64,000 bases of DNA from Gammaproteobacteria bacterium HGW-Gammaproteobacteria-1 (GTDB lineage: Bacteria > Pseudomonadota > Gammaproteobacteria > Thiohalomonadales > Thiohalomonadaceae), in NCBI GenBank assembly GCA_002840095.1, contig PGZL01000007.1, positions 105,267 to 169,266 on the forward strand, given 5' to 3'. Positions 37,060 through 45,469 of this stretch are shown piece after piece (the stretch's first letter is position 1; each line of letters starts with the position of its first letter). Made by a program: the position numbers and the translations under genes. Under the pieces are notes generated by a model that searched no databases, was not told the origin of the DNA, and was given only the letters and a program-made list of their open reading frames with translations.

Positions 37060-37971
37060 ATGGAACACCCTGCCGGCAATCCCGTCCCGCTGCTGGATTA
37101 TCTCAAGACCTGGCCGCAATACCTGATGCCCGGCCACCTGCTGTCGCGCCTGATGCACGGGCTGACCCGCATCCGCTGGGCCGCCTTCCGCGAACCCTTC
37201 ACCGACTGGTTCGTGGATCGTTTCCGGGTGAACATGGACGAGGCGCAGGAGCCGGACCCGCACGCCTACGAACACTTCAACGCCTTTTTCACCCGCGCCC
37301 TGAAGCCGGATGCCCGCGCGGTGGTGGACGGGCCATACGACATCGCCTGTCCGGTGGACGGCGCCGTCAGCCAGGCCGGCCCCATCGAGGACGGCCGCCT
37401 GTTGCAGGCCAAGGGACACGATTTCAGCCTGCTGCAATTGCTCGGCGGCTCGGAGAAACGTGCCGCGCCCTTCCAGGGCGGCAGCTTCGCCACCCTGTAT
37501 CTGTCGCCGCGCGACTATCACCGCATCCACATGCCCCTGGACGGCACCCTGCGCGAGATGGTGCATATTCCCGGACGGCTGTTTTCCGTCAACGCCGCCA
37601 CCGCGCGCATGGTGCCGGGCCTATTCGCCCGCAACGAGCGCGTCGCCGCGATCTTCGACACCGCGGCCGGCCCCATGGCCATGGTGCTGGTCGGCGCCGT
37701 CTTCGTCGGCAGCATCGAAACAGTATGGAGCGGCATGGTCACGCCGCCCGCCGGACGAGTCGTGCGCCGCTGGCGCTATGACGGCAAGGAGCAGCCCGTC
37801 CACCTGGCCCGCGGCGACGAGATGGGCCGCTTCAACATGGGATCCACGGTCATCGTGCTGTTCGGCCCCCACGCCCTGGACTGGGCCGAGTCCATACAGG
37901 CCGACGCGCCGGTGCGCATGGGCCAGCGCCTGGGCACGCGCCGCCTGGCCGGTAACTCAGACCCCAAGTAA
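37060..37971 (+). CDS. psd: Phosphatidylserine decarboxylase proenzyme
   Basis: This 303-residue protein makes phosphatidylethanolamine at the inner membrane. It has CPVDGAVSQ, LSPRDYHRIHMP and FNMGST, where the proenzyme cleaves itself between Gly261 and Ser262 to form the pyruvoyl group. Length and motifs match E. coli Psd. It lies between SCO1 and a small DUF3330 protein gene, and upstream of fimW-fimX as in Pseudomonas. Confidence 0.97.
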   Translation: MEHPAGNPVPLLDYLKTWPQYLMPGHLLSRLMHGLTRIRWAAFREPFTDWFVDRFRVNMDEAQEPDPHAYEHFNAFFTRALKPDARAVVDGPYDIACPVDGAVSQAGPIEDGRLLQAKGHDFSLLQLLGGSEKRAAPFQGGSFATLYLSPRDYHRIHMPLDGTLREMVHIPGRLFSVNAATARMVPGLFARNERVAAIFDTAAGPMAMVLVGAVFVGSIETVWSGMVTPPAGRVVRRWRYDGKEQPVHLARGDEMGRFNMGSTVIVLFGPHALDWAESIQADAPVRMGQRLGTRRLAGNSDPK

Positions 37972-38026
37972 TACCCAAGCCTTTTACTATACTTTATGAC
38001 ATCCCTGCGGGAACCGGAGGTTTGTC

Positions 38027-38248
38027 ATGAGCGAGGCCATAACGGATAAACCCGTCCCCACCGAACCGGAACTGGTTCAGTGCGAAATCTGCCTGACCGA
38101 AGTCCCGGGCTCCGTCGCCACCACCGTGGAAGGCCCCGATTACGTGCACCACTTCTGCGGCATCGACTGCCTGGCCCGCTGGCGCGAAGGCGCGGAAAAA
38201 TTGACGCCCCCGCCCCCAACCCAGGACGAAACACCCTCAGGGTATTGA
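38027..38248 (+). CDS. Small DUF3330-type zinc-binding protein
   Basis: This 73-residue protein has two cysteine pairs, CEIC near residue 19 and HHFCGIDC near residue 42, and ends in a Pro-rich tail. The pattern is that of DUF3330 proteins, which are of unknown function and occur widely, including with mercury-resistance transposons; no transposon is seen here. A strong GGAGGT site (38015-38020) precedes the ATG. TATACT at 37987-37992 could be a -10 element, so it may have its own promoter. Confidence 0.8.
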   Translation: MSEAITDKPVPTEPELVQCEICLTEVPGSVATTVEGPDYVHHFCGIDCLARWREGAEKLTPPPPTQDETPSGY

Positions 38249-38328
38249 TCGCAGCTGATATTTTGCCCTTGAGTTGATATGCTAGCGCGTGGCGCAGACG
38301 CCACAACGTTCAACCCTGAGGATGCTGC

Positions 38329-40143
38329 ATGGCAGAGGGAAAGGGCCACATCGGATTCGCACTACCGGACCAGCACAAGCCCGGTCGCGACTCCTTCGAT
38401 ACCAAACCACGGAAGGTCGAAGCCTGGATTTCCCAGTTGCCCATGGGCAACGTGGGTGAAACCGCACGCCAGGTGTTTGGCGCGCTGCACGAAAGCAACC
38501 GCCTGCGCATCTCCTGGGATGAGCGCTACCGCCTGCTGGAGGCCCTGCGCGGTCCCGTCGGCTATATCGGCCAGGCGCTGCACAAGCGCTTCACCGGACT
38601 CACCTTCCCACTCCAGCCCAAGACCCAGCGCATCGCCAACCTGGCCACCGAGCTGTACGGTGAAATGGCCCTCGGCTACAAGATAGCCATCGAGGACATG
38701 CTGGCGCGCAGCTTCCTGTTCCGCGACCGCAAAGCCCTCACCATCATGCTGCACCGCGCCCTGCGCTATCTGAACCGCGTGCTGCTGACCACCTATCAGG
38801 TCTACTCGCCGCAGCCGCGGGAAACCTGGGCCGACCTGCACCGCCTGTATCGCTATGCCGAAGAGCGGCGGCTGCACCAGTCGTCGGTGACCGACAAGGA
38901 ACAGGAGATCCTGCCCAAGACCAGCATCGCCACCGCCTACAAGCAGGCCCTGCTGCTGGCCCTGGCCACCCCCTATCGCCTGCGCCAGGGCGAAGTAGGC
39001 GTGATCTATGCGGCGCTGGAAATCTGGGCGCACCTGGCCCAGCTGACGCCGTACACGTCCGGCGCCAATCCCGAGGCCCCCCTCTTCGTCACCCACCTCG
39101 GCAGCAACGAAGAACCCAGCCACCTCGCCTTCAACCACTTCCAGTGCGACGACGGCCAGTGCCGCCTCATCGATCTGGAGCGCCTCACGCTGACGGTGCA
39201 GGACGAACGGGATCTCATCGCCGCGGGCACCACCACCGAGCTGAAGCACCGTCTCGGCGGCAGCCTGAATGTCGACCTGCTGCGCCGCGTCGGCATGACC
39301 TGGGACGTGCCGCCCAAGCGCGGCTTTTACCGCAGCAACAAAAGTTCCAAGGCCGAAGTGGTGGTTGGCCTCACCGCCGTCCATCGTGCCCTCGGCCTGG
39401 TCAGTGCCCTGCGCAGCATCACTCTGCTGAACAGCGGCGACAGCGGCCCGGAAAACCTGTTTTCCAAGACATCCCAGTTCTCCAGCCGCGTGGTCGCGGC
39501 CGAAAGCGACGTCAAGGAAGATGTGTGGGACGTGTTCAAGCCCAAGCCTGCCGCCAAGCCGGGACAGGCGCAGCAGGCCGCCCCCAAGACCCCTGCCCTG
39601 CTGATGCAGACCTGGGAGGTGCGCGACGAGAGCGGGGGCGGTTACCGCATCGCGCGCAGCGGCGGCGATACCCTCGGCGTGCAGGTCGGCGACCTCATCG
39701 CCGTCCGCCCCCTGACCGACACCCACGACGCCAACTGGGTGATCGGCGTGGTGCGCTGGATCCGCCACAGCGGCCCCGAAGAGCTGGAGATGGGCGTCCA
39801 GAACATCGCCAACCGCAGCCGGCCTGCGGCGGCGCGGATGCGGCAGGAAGGAGGAAAACTGACGGAGTTCCAACGCATCATCGGCCTGCCGGAGGTCAAG
39901 GAGCCGCCGCAGCCGCAGAGCCTGCTGGCCCCGCCGCTGCTGTTCGGCGTCGGCAGCACGTTGCTGGTGCAGTTCGATCACACGGAACACCGCCTGATGC
40001 TCACCGGCCTGCTGGAAAGCACCGGCTCGTTCTCCAAGTTCAGCTTCGAAGATCTGGGCTCCACAGGCGCCACCGCCCCGGCCAAGACGGATACCCACGG
40101 GGGACAGCCGGCGGATTATTCAAACCTGTGGAACGATCTGTAA
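38329..40143 (+). CDS. fimW: FimW-like c-di-GMP-binding protein
   Basis: This 604-residue cytoplasmic protein has a large helical N-terminal region (about 40-390). Its C-terminal part (about 425-520) resembles a PilZ fold, with DESGGG near residue 433 matching D-x-S-x-x-G and the strand GVVRWIRHSG...MGVQ. It lies directly before fimX and after psd, as P. aeruginosa PA4958 (FimW) does; FimW localises to cell poles on surface contact and binds c-di-GMP. The RxxxR half of the PilZ motif is not obvious. Identification rests on synteny plus the PilZ-like segment. Confidence 0.8.
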   Translation: MAEGKGHIGFALPDQHKPGRDSFDTKPRKVEAWISQLPMGNVGETARQVFGALHESNRLRISWDERYRLLEALRGPVGYIGQALHKRFTGLTFPLQPKTQRIANLATELYGEMALGYKIAIEDMLARSFLFRDRKALTIMLHRALRYLNRVLLTTYQVYSPQPRETWADLHRLYRYAEERRLHQSSVTDKEQEILPKTSIATAYKQALLLALATPYRLRQGEVGVIYAALEIWAHLAQLTPYTSGANPEAPLFVTHLGSNEEPSHLAFNHFQCDDGQCRLIDLERLTLTVQDERDLIAAGTTTELKHRLGGSLNVDLLRRVGMTWDVPPKRGFYRSNKSSKAEVVVGLTAVHRALGLVSALRSITLLNSGDSGPENLFSKTSQFSSRVVAAESDVKEDVWDVFKPKPAAKPGQAQQAAPKTPALLMQTWEVRDESGGGYRIARSGGDTLGVQVGDLIAVRPLTDTHDANWVIGVVRWIRHSGPEELEMGVQNIANRSRPAAARMRQEGGKLTEFQRIIGLPEVKEPPQPQSLLAPPLLFGVGSTLLVQFDHTEHRLMLTGLLESTGSFSKFSFEDLGSTGATAPAKTDTHGGQPADYSNLWNDL

Positions 40144-40209
40144 TTCACGCGTCATCCTGCCCATGCGCCTGCGGCGGGATGCAGACCAGGCAAGGTAAAA
40201 AAAGCTGTA

Positions 40210-42282
40210 ATGGTTAAATCAGAGGATATTCTCCGGCTCATCGTCATTGATGACTCGTCCAACCACGCCGAGACGGTGAGCAGCCTGCTGCGCAACGCGG
40301 GGCAGGCCGTGCGCACCGAACGTGCGGAAGACGACGAGGATCTGCGTGAGCTGCTGGCGCAACAGGGCTGGGACATGGTCCTGACCAAGGCCGACATCCC
40401 GCACCTCAACCCCATCGACGCCATGCACATCATCCACCAGACGGAGCTGGAGATTCCGCTCATCGTGCTGCTCGAAGCCTTCGACGACAGCGGCATGGGC
40501 GACGTCCTCGATGCCGGCGCCCGCGCCGTGGTCAGCCTGGAACACCCGGTCACCCTGGTCCATACCCTGGCGCGTGAATTCGGCGACGTACTGAAACGGC
40601 GCCGCCACCGCGAATGTGAAACCCTGCTGCAAGAGGCCAACCGGCGCGCCCAGTCTCTGGTGGACAGCTCGCGCGACGCCATCGCCTATGTGCACGAGGG
40701 CATGTATATCTACGCCAACGAATCCTATCTGCAGATGTTCGGCTATTCCTCGCTGGAGGAAATCGAGGGCATGCCGCTGATGGACATGGTCTCGCCTGCC
40801 GATCACGGCAAGTTCAAGGAATTCCTGCGCGGCTACCTCAAGGGCCGCACCGCGGGCGACTCGCTCGACATCCACGGCTGCAAGGCCGACGGCGACGAAT
40901 TCATGAGCACCATGGACTTCTCCCCCGCCAGCTACGAAGGCGAATCCTGCATCCAGATCATCATTCGCGATCAGTCCCTGAGCAAGGAACTGGAGGCCAA
41001 GCTGGACTCGCTGACCAAGCATGACCTGCTCACCGGGGCCTACAACCGACCGTACTTCATGGCCATGCTGCAGAATCTGGTCGGCCAGAGCGGCGTGCAC
41101 GGCACCCTGCTCTACGTCGCGCCCGACGACTTCAAGTCCCTGCGCGAACGGCTAGGCATCGCCGGCAGCGATTTGGTGCTCACCGATTTCGCCACCCTGC
41201 TCAAACAGCACCTGCCGGGCGAGAACGACTTGGTGGCGCGCTTTGACGGTGAGGTGTTCACCCTGATCCTGCAGGGCGTGGAAGAGGACGATGCGACCGC
41301 CATAGCGAAAAAAATCCTCCAGGCCATCGAGGAAAACATCTTCGACGCCAACGGCCAGACCGCCAGCCTCACCGGCAGCATCGGCATCGCGCTCTATCAC
41401 GAAGACCTGCACGACATGCACGAGTTGCTGCAGCGGGCGGAGAAGGCCTATCGCAAGGCCTCCGCCGGCGGCAACCGGCTCTATCTGTACAACCCGCAGA
41501 CCGAAGGCATGGCCGAACGCGAGCAGGCCTCGCTGCGCGTCAAGCAGCTGAAGACCGCGCTGCGCGACAACCGCTTCCAGTTGCTGTTCCAGCCCATCGT
41601 CAGCCTGCACGGCGACCCGGTGGAAAACTACGAAGTCCTGCTGCGCCTGCTGGACGACGACGGCAAGCAGATACCGCCCAGCGAATTCATGCCGGCGGCC
41701 GAGCATGCCGGGCTGATGGGCGGCATCGACCGCTGGGTGCTGGCGCACACGGTCAAGGCGCTGGTGGAACGGCGCCGTGCCGGACGCAACACCCACTTCT
41801 TCATCAAGGTGTCGGGAGAGTCGCTGCACGACGACAAGATGCTGCCCTGGTTGCGCGACCTGCTCAAGGCGGCCAAGGTCGAGGGCAGCTACCTGACCCT
41901 GGAATTGAGCGAGGCGGTGGCGAGCAGCAACCTGAAGCTGATCAAACCGCTCATCGAAGGACTGCACCAGCTGCGCATCCAGGTCGGCCTCGATCACTTC
42001 GGCCTGGCGCCCAACTACGTCAACCTGCTGCGCCATGCCGAGGTGGATTATCTGAAGATCGACGGCAACCTGATCCGCGGTATCGCCCAGAGCAAGGAAA
42101 ACCAGGCGCGGGTCAGCGAGATCACGGCCATGGCGCAGGAGTCGGGCAAAAAGACCATCGCCGAATTCGTCGAGGATGCCAACACCCTGTCCACCCTGTG
42201 GTCCTGCGGCATCGACTATATCCAGGGTTACTTCCTGCAGGAACCGGGCACGGAGATGAATTACGACTTCAACGCCAGCTGA
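40210..42282 (+). CDS. fimX: FimX-like c-di-GMP effector (REC-PAS-GGDEF-EAL)
   Basis: This 690-residue protein matches P. aeruginosa FimX (691). It has a degenerate receiver (phosphoacceptor position Lys in LTKADIP), PAS (about 145-260), a degenerate GGDEF (FDGEVF instead of GGDEF) and an EAL domain with YEVLLRL. FimX binds c-di-GMP through its inactive EAL and promotes type IV pilus assembly and twitching. It lies 66 bases after fimW. Pilus genes are not in this window. The degenerate motifs suggest a receptor rather than an enzyme. Confidence 0.9.
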   Translation: MVKSEDILRLIVIDDSSNHAETVSSLLRNAGQAVRTERAEDDEDLRELLAQQGWDMVLTKADIPHLNPIDAMHIIHQTELEIPLIVLLEAFDDSGMGDVLDAGARAVVSLEHPVTLVHTLAREFGDVLKRRRHRECETLLQEANRRAQSLVDSSRDAIAYVHEGMYIYANESYLQMFGYSSLEEIEGMPLMDMVSPADHGKFKEFLRGYLKGRTAGDSLDIHGCKADGDEFMSTMDFSPASYEGESCIQIIIRDQSLSKELEAKLDSLTKHDLLTGAYNRPYFMAMLQNLVGQSGVHGTLLYVAPDDFKSLRERLGIAGSDLVLTDFATLLKQHLPGENDLVARFDGEVFTLILQGVEEDDATAIAKKILQAIEENIFDANGQTASLTGSIGIALYHEDLHDMHELLQRAEKAYRKASAGGNRLYLYNPQTEGMAEREQASLRVKQLKTALRDNRFQLLFQPIVSLHGDPVENYEVLLRLLDDDGKQIPPSEFMPAAEHAGLMGGIDRWVLAHTVKALVERRRAGRNTHFFIKVSGESLHDDKMLPWLRDLLKAAKVEGSYLTLELSEAVASSNLKLIKPLIEGLHQLRIQVGLDHFGLAPNYVNLLRHAEVDYLKIDGNLIRGIAQSKENQARVSEITAMAQESGKKTIAEFVEDANTLSTLWSCGIDYIQGYFLQEPGTEMNYDFNAS

Positions 42283-42300
42283 TCAGGGAATCGGCGCGAA

Positions 42301-42334
42301 AAAAAAAGCCGGCATGCACAGTGCCGGCTTTTTT
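42301..42334. terminator. Strong bidirectional Rho-independent terminator
   Basis: An A-run, stem AGCCGGCA and loop TGCACAG are followed by TGCCGGCT and a T-run of seven. The structure is symmetrical, so it works on both strands. It lies 18 bases after the fimX stop and beyond the htpX stop on the opposite strand. Confidence 0.92.
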
Positions 42335-42353
42335 ATCTTGAAAATCCCAGTTG

Positions 42354-42425
42354 CTCTCGCCAAGCACGCCAAGAAATTCACCGTATCGCGGCTGGTTTCC
42401 TTTGCGTCTTGGCGCCTTGGCGAGA
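42354..42425. repeat. CGCCAAGN word-repeat hairpin
   Basis: The left arm (CTCGCCAAGCACGCCAAGAA, from 42355) and right arm (TTTGCGTCTTGGCGCCTTGG, ending GCGAG at 42425) are inverted series of the octamer CGCCAAGN. An 18-base spacer lies between them. It lies between the fimX/htpX terminator and the htpX stop. The same word occurs at 50952-51006. Confidence 0.85.
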
Positions 42426-42455
42426 ATTCATTCGCAGTTATACGGCCAAGACCCA

Positions 42456-43346
42456 TCACACCATCGTCTGGCTCTTCAGTGCGGCGATGCGTTCTTCCAG
42501 CGGCGGGTGCGACATGAACAGGCGCTTGAGACCGCCGCCCAGGCCGCCGGAGATACCGAACGCCGCCATCTGATCCGGCAGCTGGCCGGCGCCGTGGTTC
42601 ATCTGCAGACGCTCCAGCGCGGCGATCATCTTGCGCGAACCGGCCAGGCTGGCGCCGCCGTTATCGGCGCGGAATTCGCGCCGGCGCGAAAACCACATGA
42701 CGATCATGCTGGCGAGGATGCCCAGCACCAGCTCAGCGACGATGGTGGCGATCCAGAAGGCCGGGCCGTGGCCGCGCTCGGTCTTGAACACCACGCGATC
42801 CACCAGGTGGCCGATGACGCGCGACAGGAAGATGACGAAGGTGTTCACCACGCCCTGTATCAGCGCCAACGTCACCATGTCGCCGTTGGCGACGTGGCTC
42901 ACCTCGTGGCCCAGCACGGCCTCGGCCTCGTCCTGGCTCATGTTCCGCAGCAGGCCGGTGCTCACCGCCACCAGGGCGCTGTTGCGGGTCGGGCCGGTGG
43001 CGAAGGCATTGATCTCCGGCGCGTCGTAAACCGCCACTTCCGGCATGGCGATGCCGGCCTGCTGCGCCTGGCGCCGCACCGTCTCCACCAGCCACTGCTC
43101 GCTCGCATCGCGCGGGCGTTCGATGACCTGCGCCCCGGTCATGCGCTTGGCAGTCCACTTGGATATGGCCAGGGAAATGAACGAACCACCGAAACCGAAC
43201 ACGGCGGCAAATATCAGCAGGGCATTGAGATCGAGATTGGCTCCCTGGGCATCGAGGATACGCTCCACGCCGAGCAGGCGCAGGGTGATGCTGAGCACGA
43301 CGATGATGGCCAGGTTGGTGGCCAGGAACAGGAAGATGCGCTTCAT
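42456..43346 (-). CDS. htpX: Membrane protease HtpX
   Basis: This 296-residue protein has two N-terminal membrane helices (about 5-22, 38-60), the zinc motif HEVSH (His147, Glu148, His151) and two later hydrophobic segments (about 160-180, 195-215). HtpX degrades misfolded inner-membrane proteins and works alongside FtsH. Length and sequence match E. coli HtpX (293). The upstream gap 43347-43600, shared with the divergent SulP gene, shows no other gene. Confidence 0.96.
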   Translation of the reverse strand: MKRIFLFLATNLAIIVVLSITLRLLGVERILDAQGANLDLNALLIFAAVFGFGGSFISLAISKWTAKRMTGAQVIERPRDASEQWLVETVRRQAQQAGIAMPEVAVYDAPEINAFATGPTRNSALVAVSTGLLRNMSQDEAEAVLGHEVSHVANGDMVTLALIQGVVNTFVIFLSRVIGHLVDRVVFKTERGHGPAFWIATIVAELVLGILASMIVMWFSRRREFRADNGGASLAGSRKMIAALERLQMNHGAGQLPDQMAAFGISGGLGGGLKRLFMSHPPLEERIAALKSQTMV

Positions 43347-43600
43347 GGCAGGTTACTCGCTCCTTAAATAGTGGTCCGATTCGGGTATTGCCGCACTTTG
43401 AATGGGGGCATGCGCGGGGCGATTCAAGCCCGCTTCCATCCGGCGGCGTTGCATAGACAAGGACCGCCGCATCCGGGTTCCTTGCCGACTATCAATAATC
43501 GTCCGCCGCAATATCAGCCGTTTATTATATAATGCGCCACTCTTTACTATCCGGCGGCGGCCATGCACCGCACCGGGCGTTTGTCGTGGATGCCCCTTAC

Positions 43601-45379
43601 ATGAATCCTGTCCAGCAATGCAACCTGTTTTGGGTGAAGCTTTTTCCTTTTCTGCGCTGGTGGCCGCGCGTCACCCGTGAGGGTACGCGCGCCGACCTGC
43701 TGGCGGGACTGACCGGCGCCGTCATCGTCCTGCCGCAGGGCGTGGCCTTCGCCACCATCGCCGGCCTGCCGCCGGAATACGGCCTGTACGCCGCCATGGT
43801 GCCGGCGATCATCGCCGCGCTGTGGGGCAGTTCCTGGCACTTGGTGTCCGGTCCGACCACCGCCATCTCCATCGTGGTCTTCGCCTCCCTCAGTCCGCTG
43901 GCCGAGCCGGGCAGCGTCGACTTCGTCCGCCTCGCCATCACCCTCGCCTTCCTGGTGGGCGTGCTGCAACTGGCCATGGCCCTGGCCAAAATGGGCAGCC
44001 TGGTGAACTTCATTTCCCATTCCGTGGTGGTGGGATTCACTGCCGGCGCGGCCATCCTCATCGCCGCGAGCCAGATCAAGAACTTCTTCGCCCTGGACAT
44101 CCCCCGCGGCAGCCACTTCTACGAAATCATCTACGCCTTCACCCAGCAGCTGGATGACATCAACCCCTACGTCACCGCCGTCGGCGTCGTCACCCTGGCC
44201 AGCGGCATCATCGCGCGGCGCTACGCGCGCAAGGTGTACATGATCATCGCCATGCTGCTGGGCAGCCTGTTCGCCGTGGCCCTCAACATGGCCTTCGGCA
44301 TGGACACCACCGGCATCCGCACCGTCGGCGCGCTGCCCACCCACCTGCCGCCGCTGTCCCTGCCCGACCTGTCGCTGGCCACCATCAAGCAGCTGGCGCC
44401 CAGCGCAGTGGCGGTGGCCCTGCTGGCCATTACCGAGGCCGTCTCCATCGCCCGCTCCATCGGCAACAAGGCGCAGCAGCGCATCGACGGCAACCAGGAA
44501 TTCATCGGCCAGGGCCTGTCCAACATGGTGGGCGCCTTCTTCTCCGCCTATCCGAGCAGCGGCTCCTTCAACCGCAGCGGCGTCAACTACGCAGCCGGCG
44601 CGCACACTCCGCTGGCCTCGGTCTTCGCCGCCGTCGCCCTGGCGCTGATCGTGCTGCTGGTGGCCCCGCTCGCCGCCTACCTGCCGGTGGCCGCCATGGC
44701 CGGCATCCTGTTCCTGGTGGCCTGGGGCCTCATTGACTTCCACCACATCAGCCAGATCGTCCGTGTCAGTCGCAGCGAGACCGTGGTGCTCGGCGCCACC
44801 TTCTTCGGCGCCCTGTTCCTGGAGCTGGAATTCGCCATCCTGCTCGGTGTGATGCTGTCGCTGATCTTCTACCTCAACCGTACCTCGCGGCCGCGCATCC
44901 TGAGCCGCGTGCCGGACCCGAAGGACGCCAAGCGCGCCTTCACCACCGACAGCACCCTGCCGGAATGCCCGCAGTTCAAGATCATGCGCATCGAGGGCTC
45001 GTTGTTCTTCGGCGCCGTCAATCATGTCGAGCAGGCGATGCAGAATGTCGATACGCTGAACCCGCAGCAGAAGCACCTGCTGCTGGTGGCCAAGGCGATC
45101 AACTTCGTCGATATCGCCGGCGCCGAGATGTTGGCGCAGGAAGCCGAGCGGCGCCGCAAAATCGGCGGCGGCATGTACCTGTACGAGGTGAAGGACACCG
45201 TCTGCGGCATCCTGCACCAGGGCGGCTACATCAAGTCCATCGGCGACGAGAACATCTTCCACTCCAAGACCGAGGCCCTGACCACCATCGTCAACGACCG
45301 CCTCGACCACGACCTCTGCCGCCACTGCGACAAGCGCGTCTTCCGCGAGTGCCAGCAGTTCAGCCAGGACGCCGGCTGA
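43601..45379 (+). CDS. SulP-family anion transporter with STAS domain
   Basis: This 592-residue protein has about 12-14 membrane segments (residues 25-410). The SulP signature GLPPEYGLYAAMVPAI, the GNKAQQRIDGNQEFIGQGLSN loop and a C-terminal STAS domain (about 450-560) follow. Substrates of the family include sulfate, bicarbonate and molybdate. The tail contains CRHC and REC cysteines (about 575-585), an unusual possible metal or redox site. The ATG at 43601 was chosen as the SulP N terminus begins soon after; 43532 is an alternative. Neither has a clear ribosome site. Confidence 0.9.
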   Translation: MNPVQQCNLFWVKLFPFLRWWPRVTREGTRADLLAGLTGAVIVLPQGVAFATIAGLPPEYGLYAAMVPAIIAALWGSSWHLVSGPTTAISIVVFASLSPLAEPGSVDFVRLAITLAFLVGVLQLAMALAKMGSLVNFISHSVVVGFTAGAAILIAASQIKNFFALDIPRGSHFYEIIYAFTQQLDDINPYVTAVGVVTLASGIIARRYARKVYMIIAMLLGSLFAVALNMAFGMDTTGIRTVGALPTHLPPLSLPDLSLATIKQLAPSAVAVALLAITEAVSIARSIGNKAQQRIDGNQEFIGQGLSNMVGAFFSAYPSSGSFNRSGVNYAAGAHTPLASVFAAVALALIVLLVAPLAAYLPVAAMAGILFLVAWGLIDFHHISQIVRVSRSETVVLGATFFGALFLELEFAILLGVMLSLIFYLNRTSRPRILSRVPDPKDAKRAFTTDSTLPECPQFKIMRIEGSLFFGAVNHVEQAMQNVDTLNPQQKHLLLVAKAINFVDIAGAEMLAQEAERRRKIGGGMYLYEVKDTVCGILHQGGYIKSIGDENIFHSKTEALTTIVNDRLDHDLCRHCDKRVFRECQQFSQDAG

Positions 45380-45392
45380 CCCCTCACGCGCC

Positions 45393-45431
45393 GGGAGGGG
45401 TTCGCCCCCTCCCCGACCGCTGCGGCGGTCG
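45393..45431. terminator. Two stacked hairpins after the SulP gene
   Basis: The first stem GGGAGGGG (45393-45400) pairs with 45406-45413 around a TTCGC loop. The second, GACCGC (45415-45420), pairs with 45425-45430 around TGCG. They lie between the SulP stop and the adenylate cyclase start. Only weak T content follows, so termination is probable but not certain. Confidence 0.6.
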
Positions 45432-45469
45432 TGATATGATGTCGGCTCGACTGTCGAAACGTCAGGCCC

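Noticed and set aside
38027..38248. Remnant of a mercury-resistance transposon
   Set aside because: DUF3330 genes occur in such elements, but no transposase, terminal repeats or mer genes are present.
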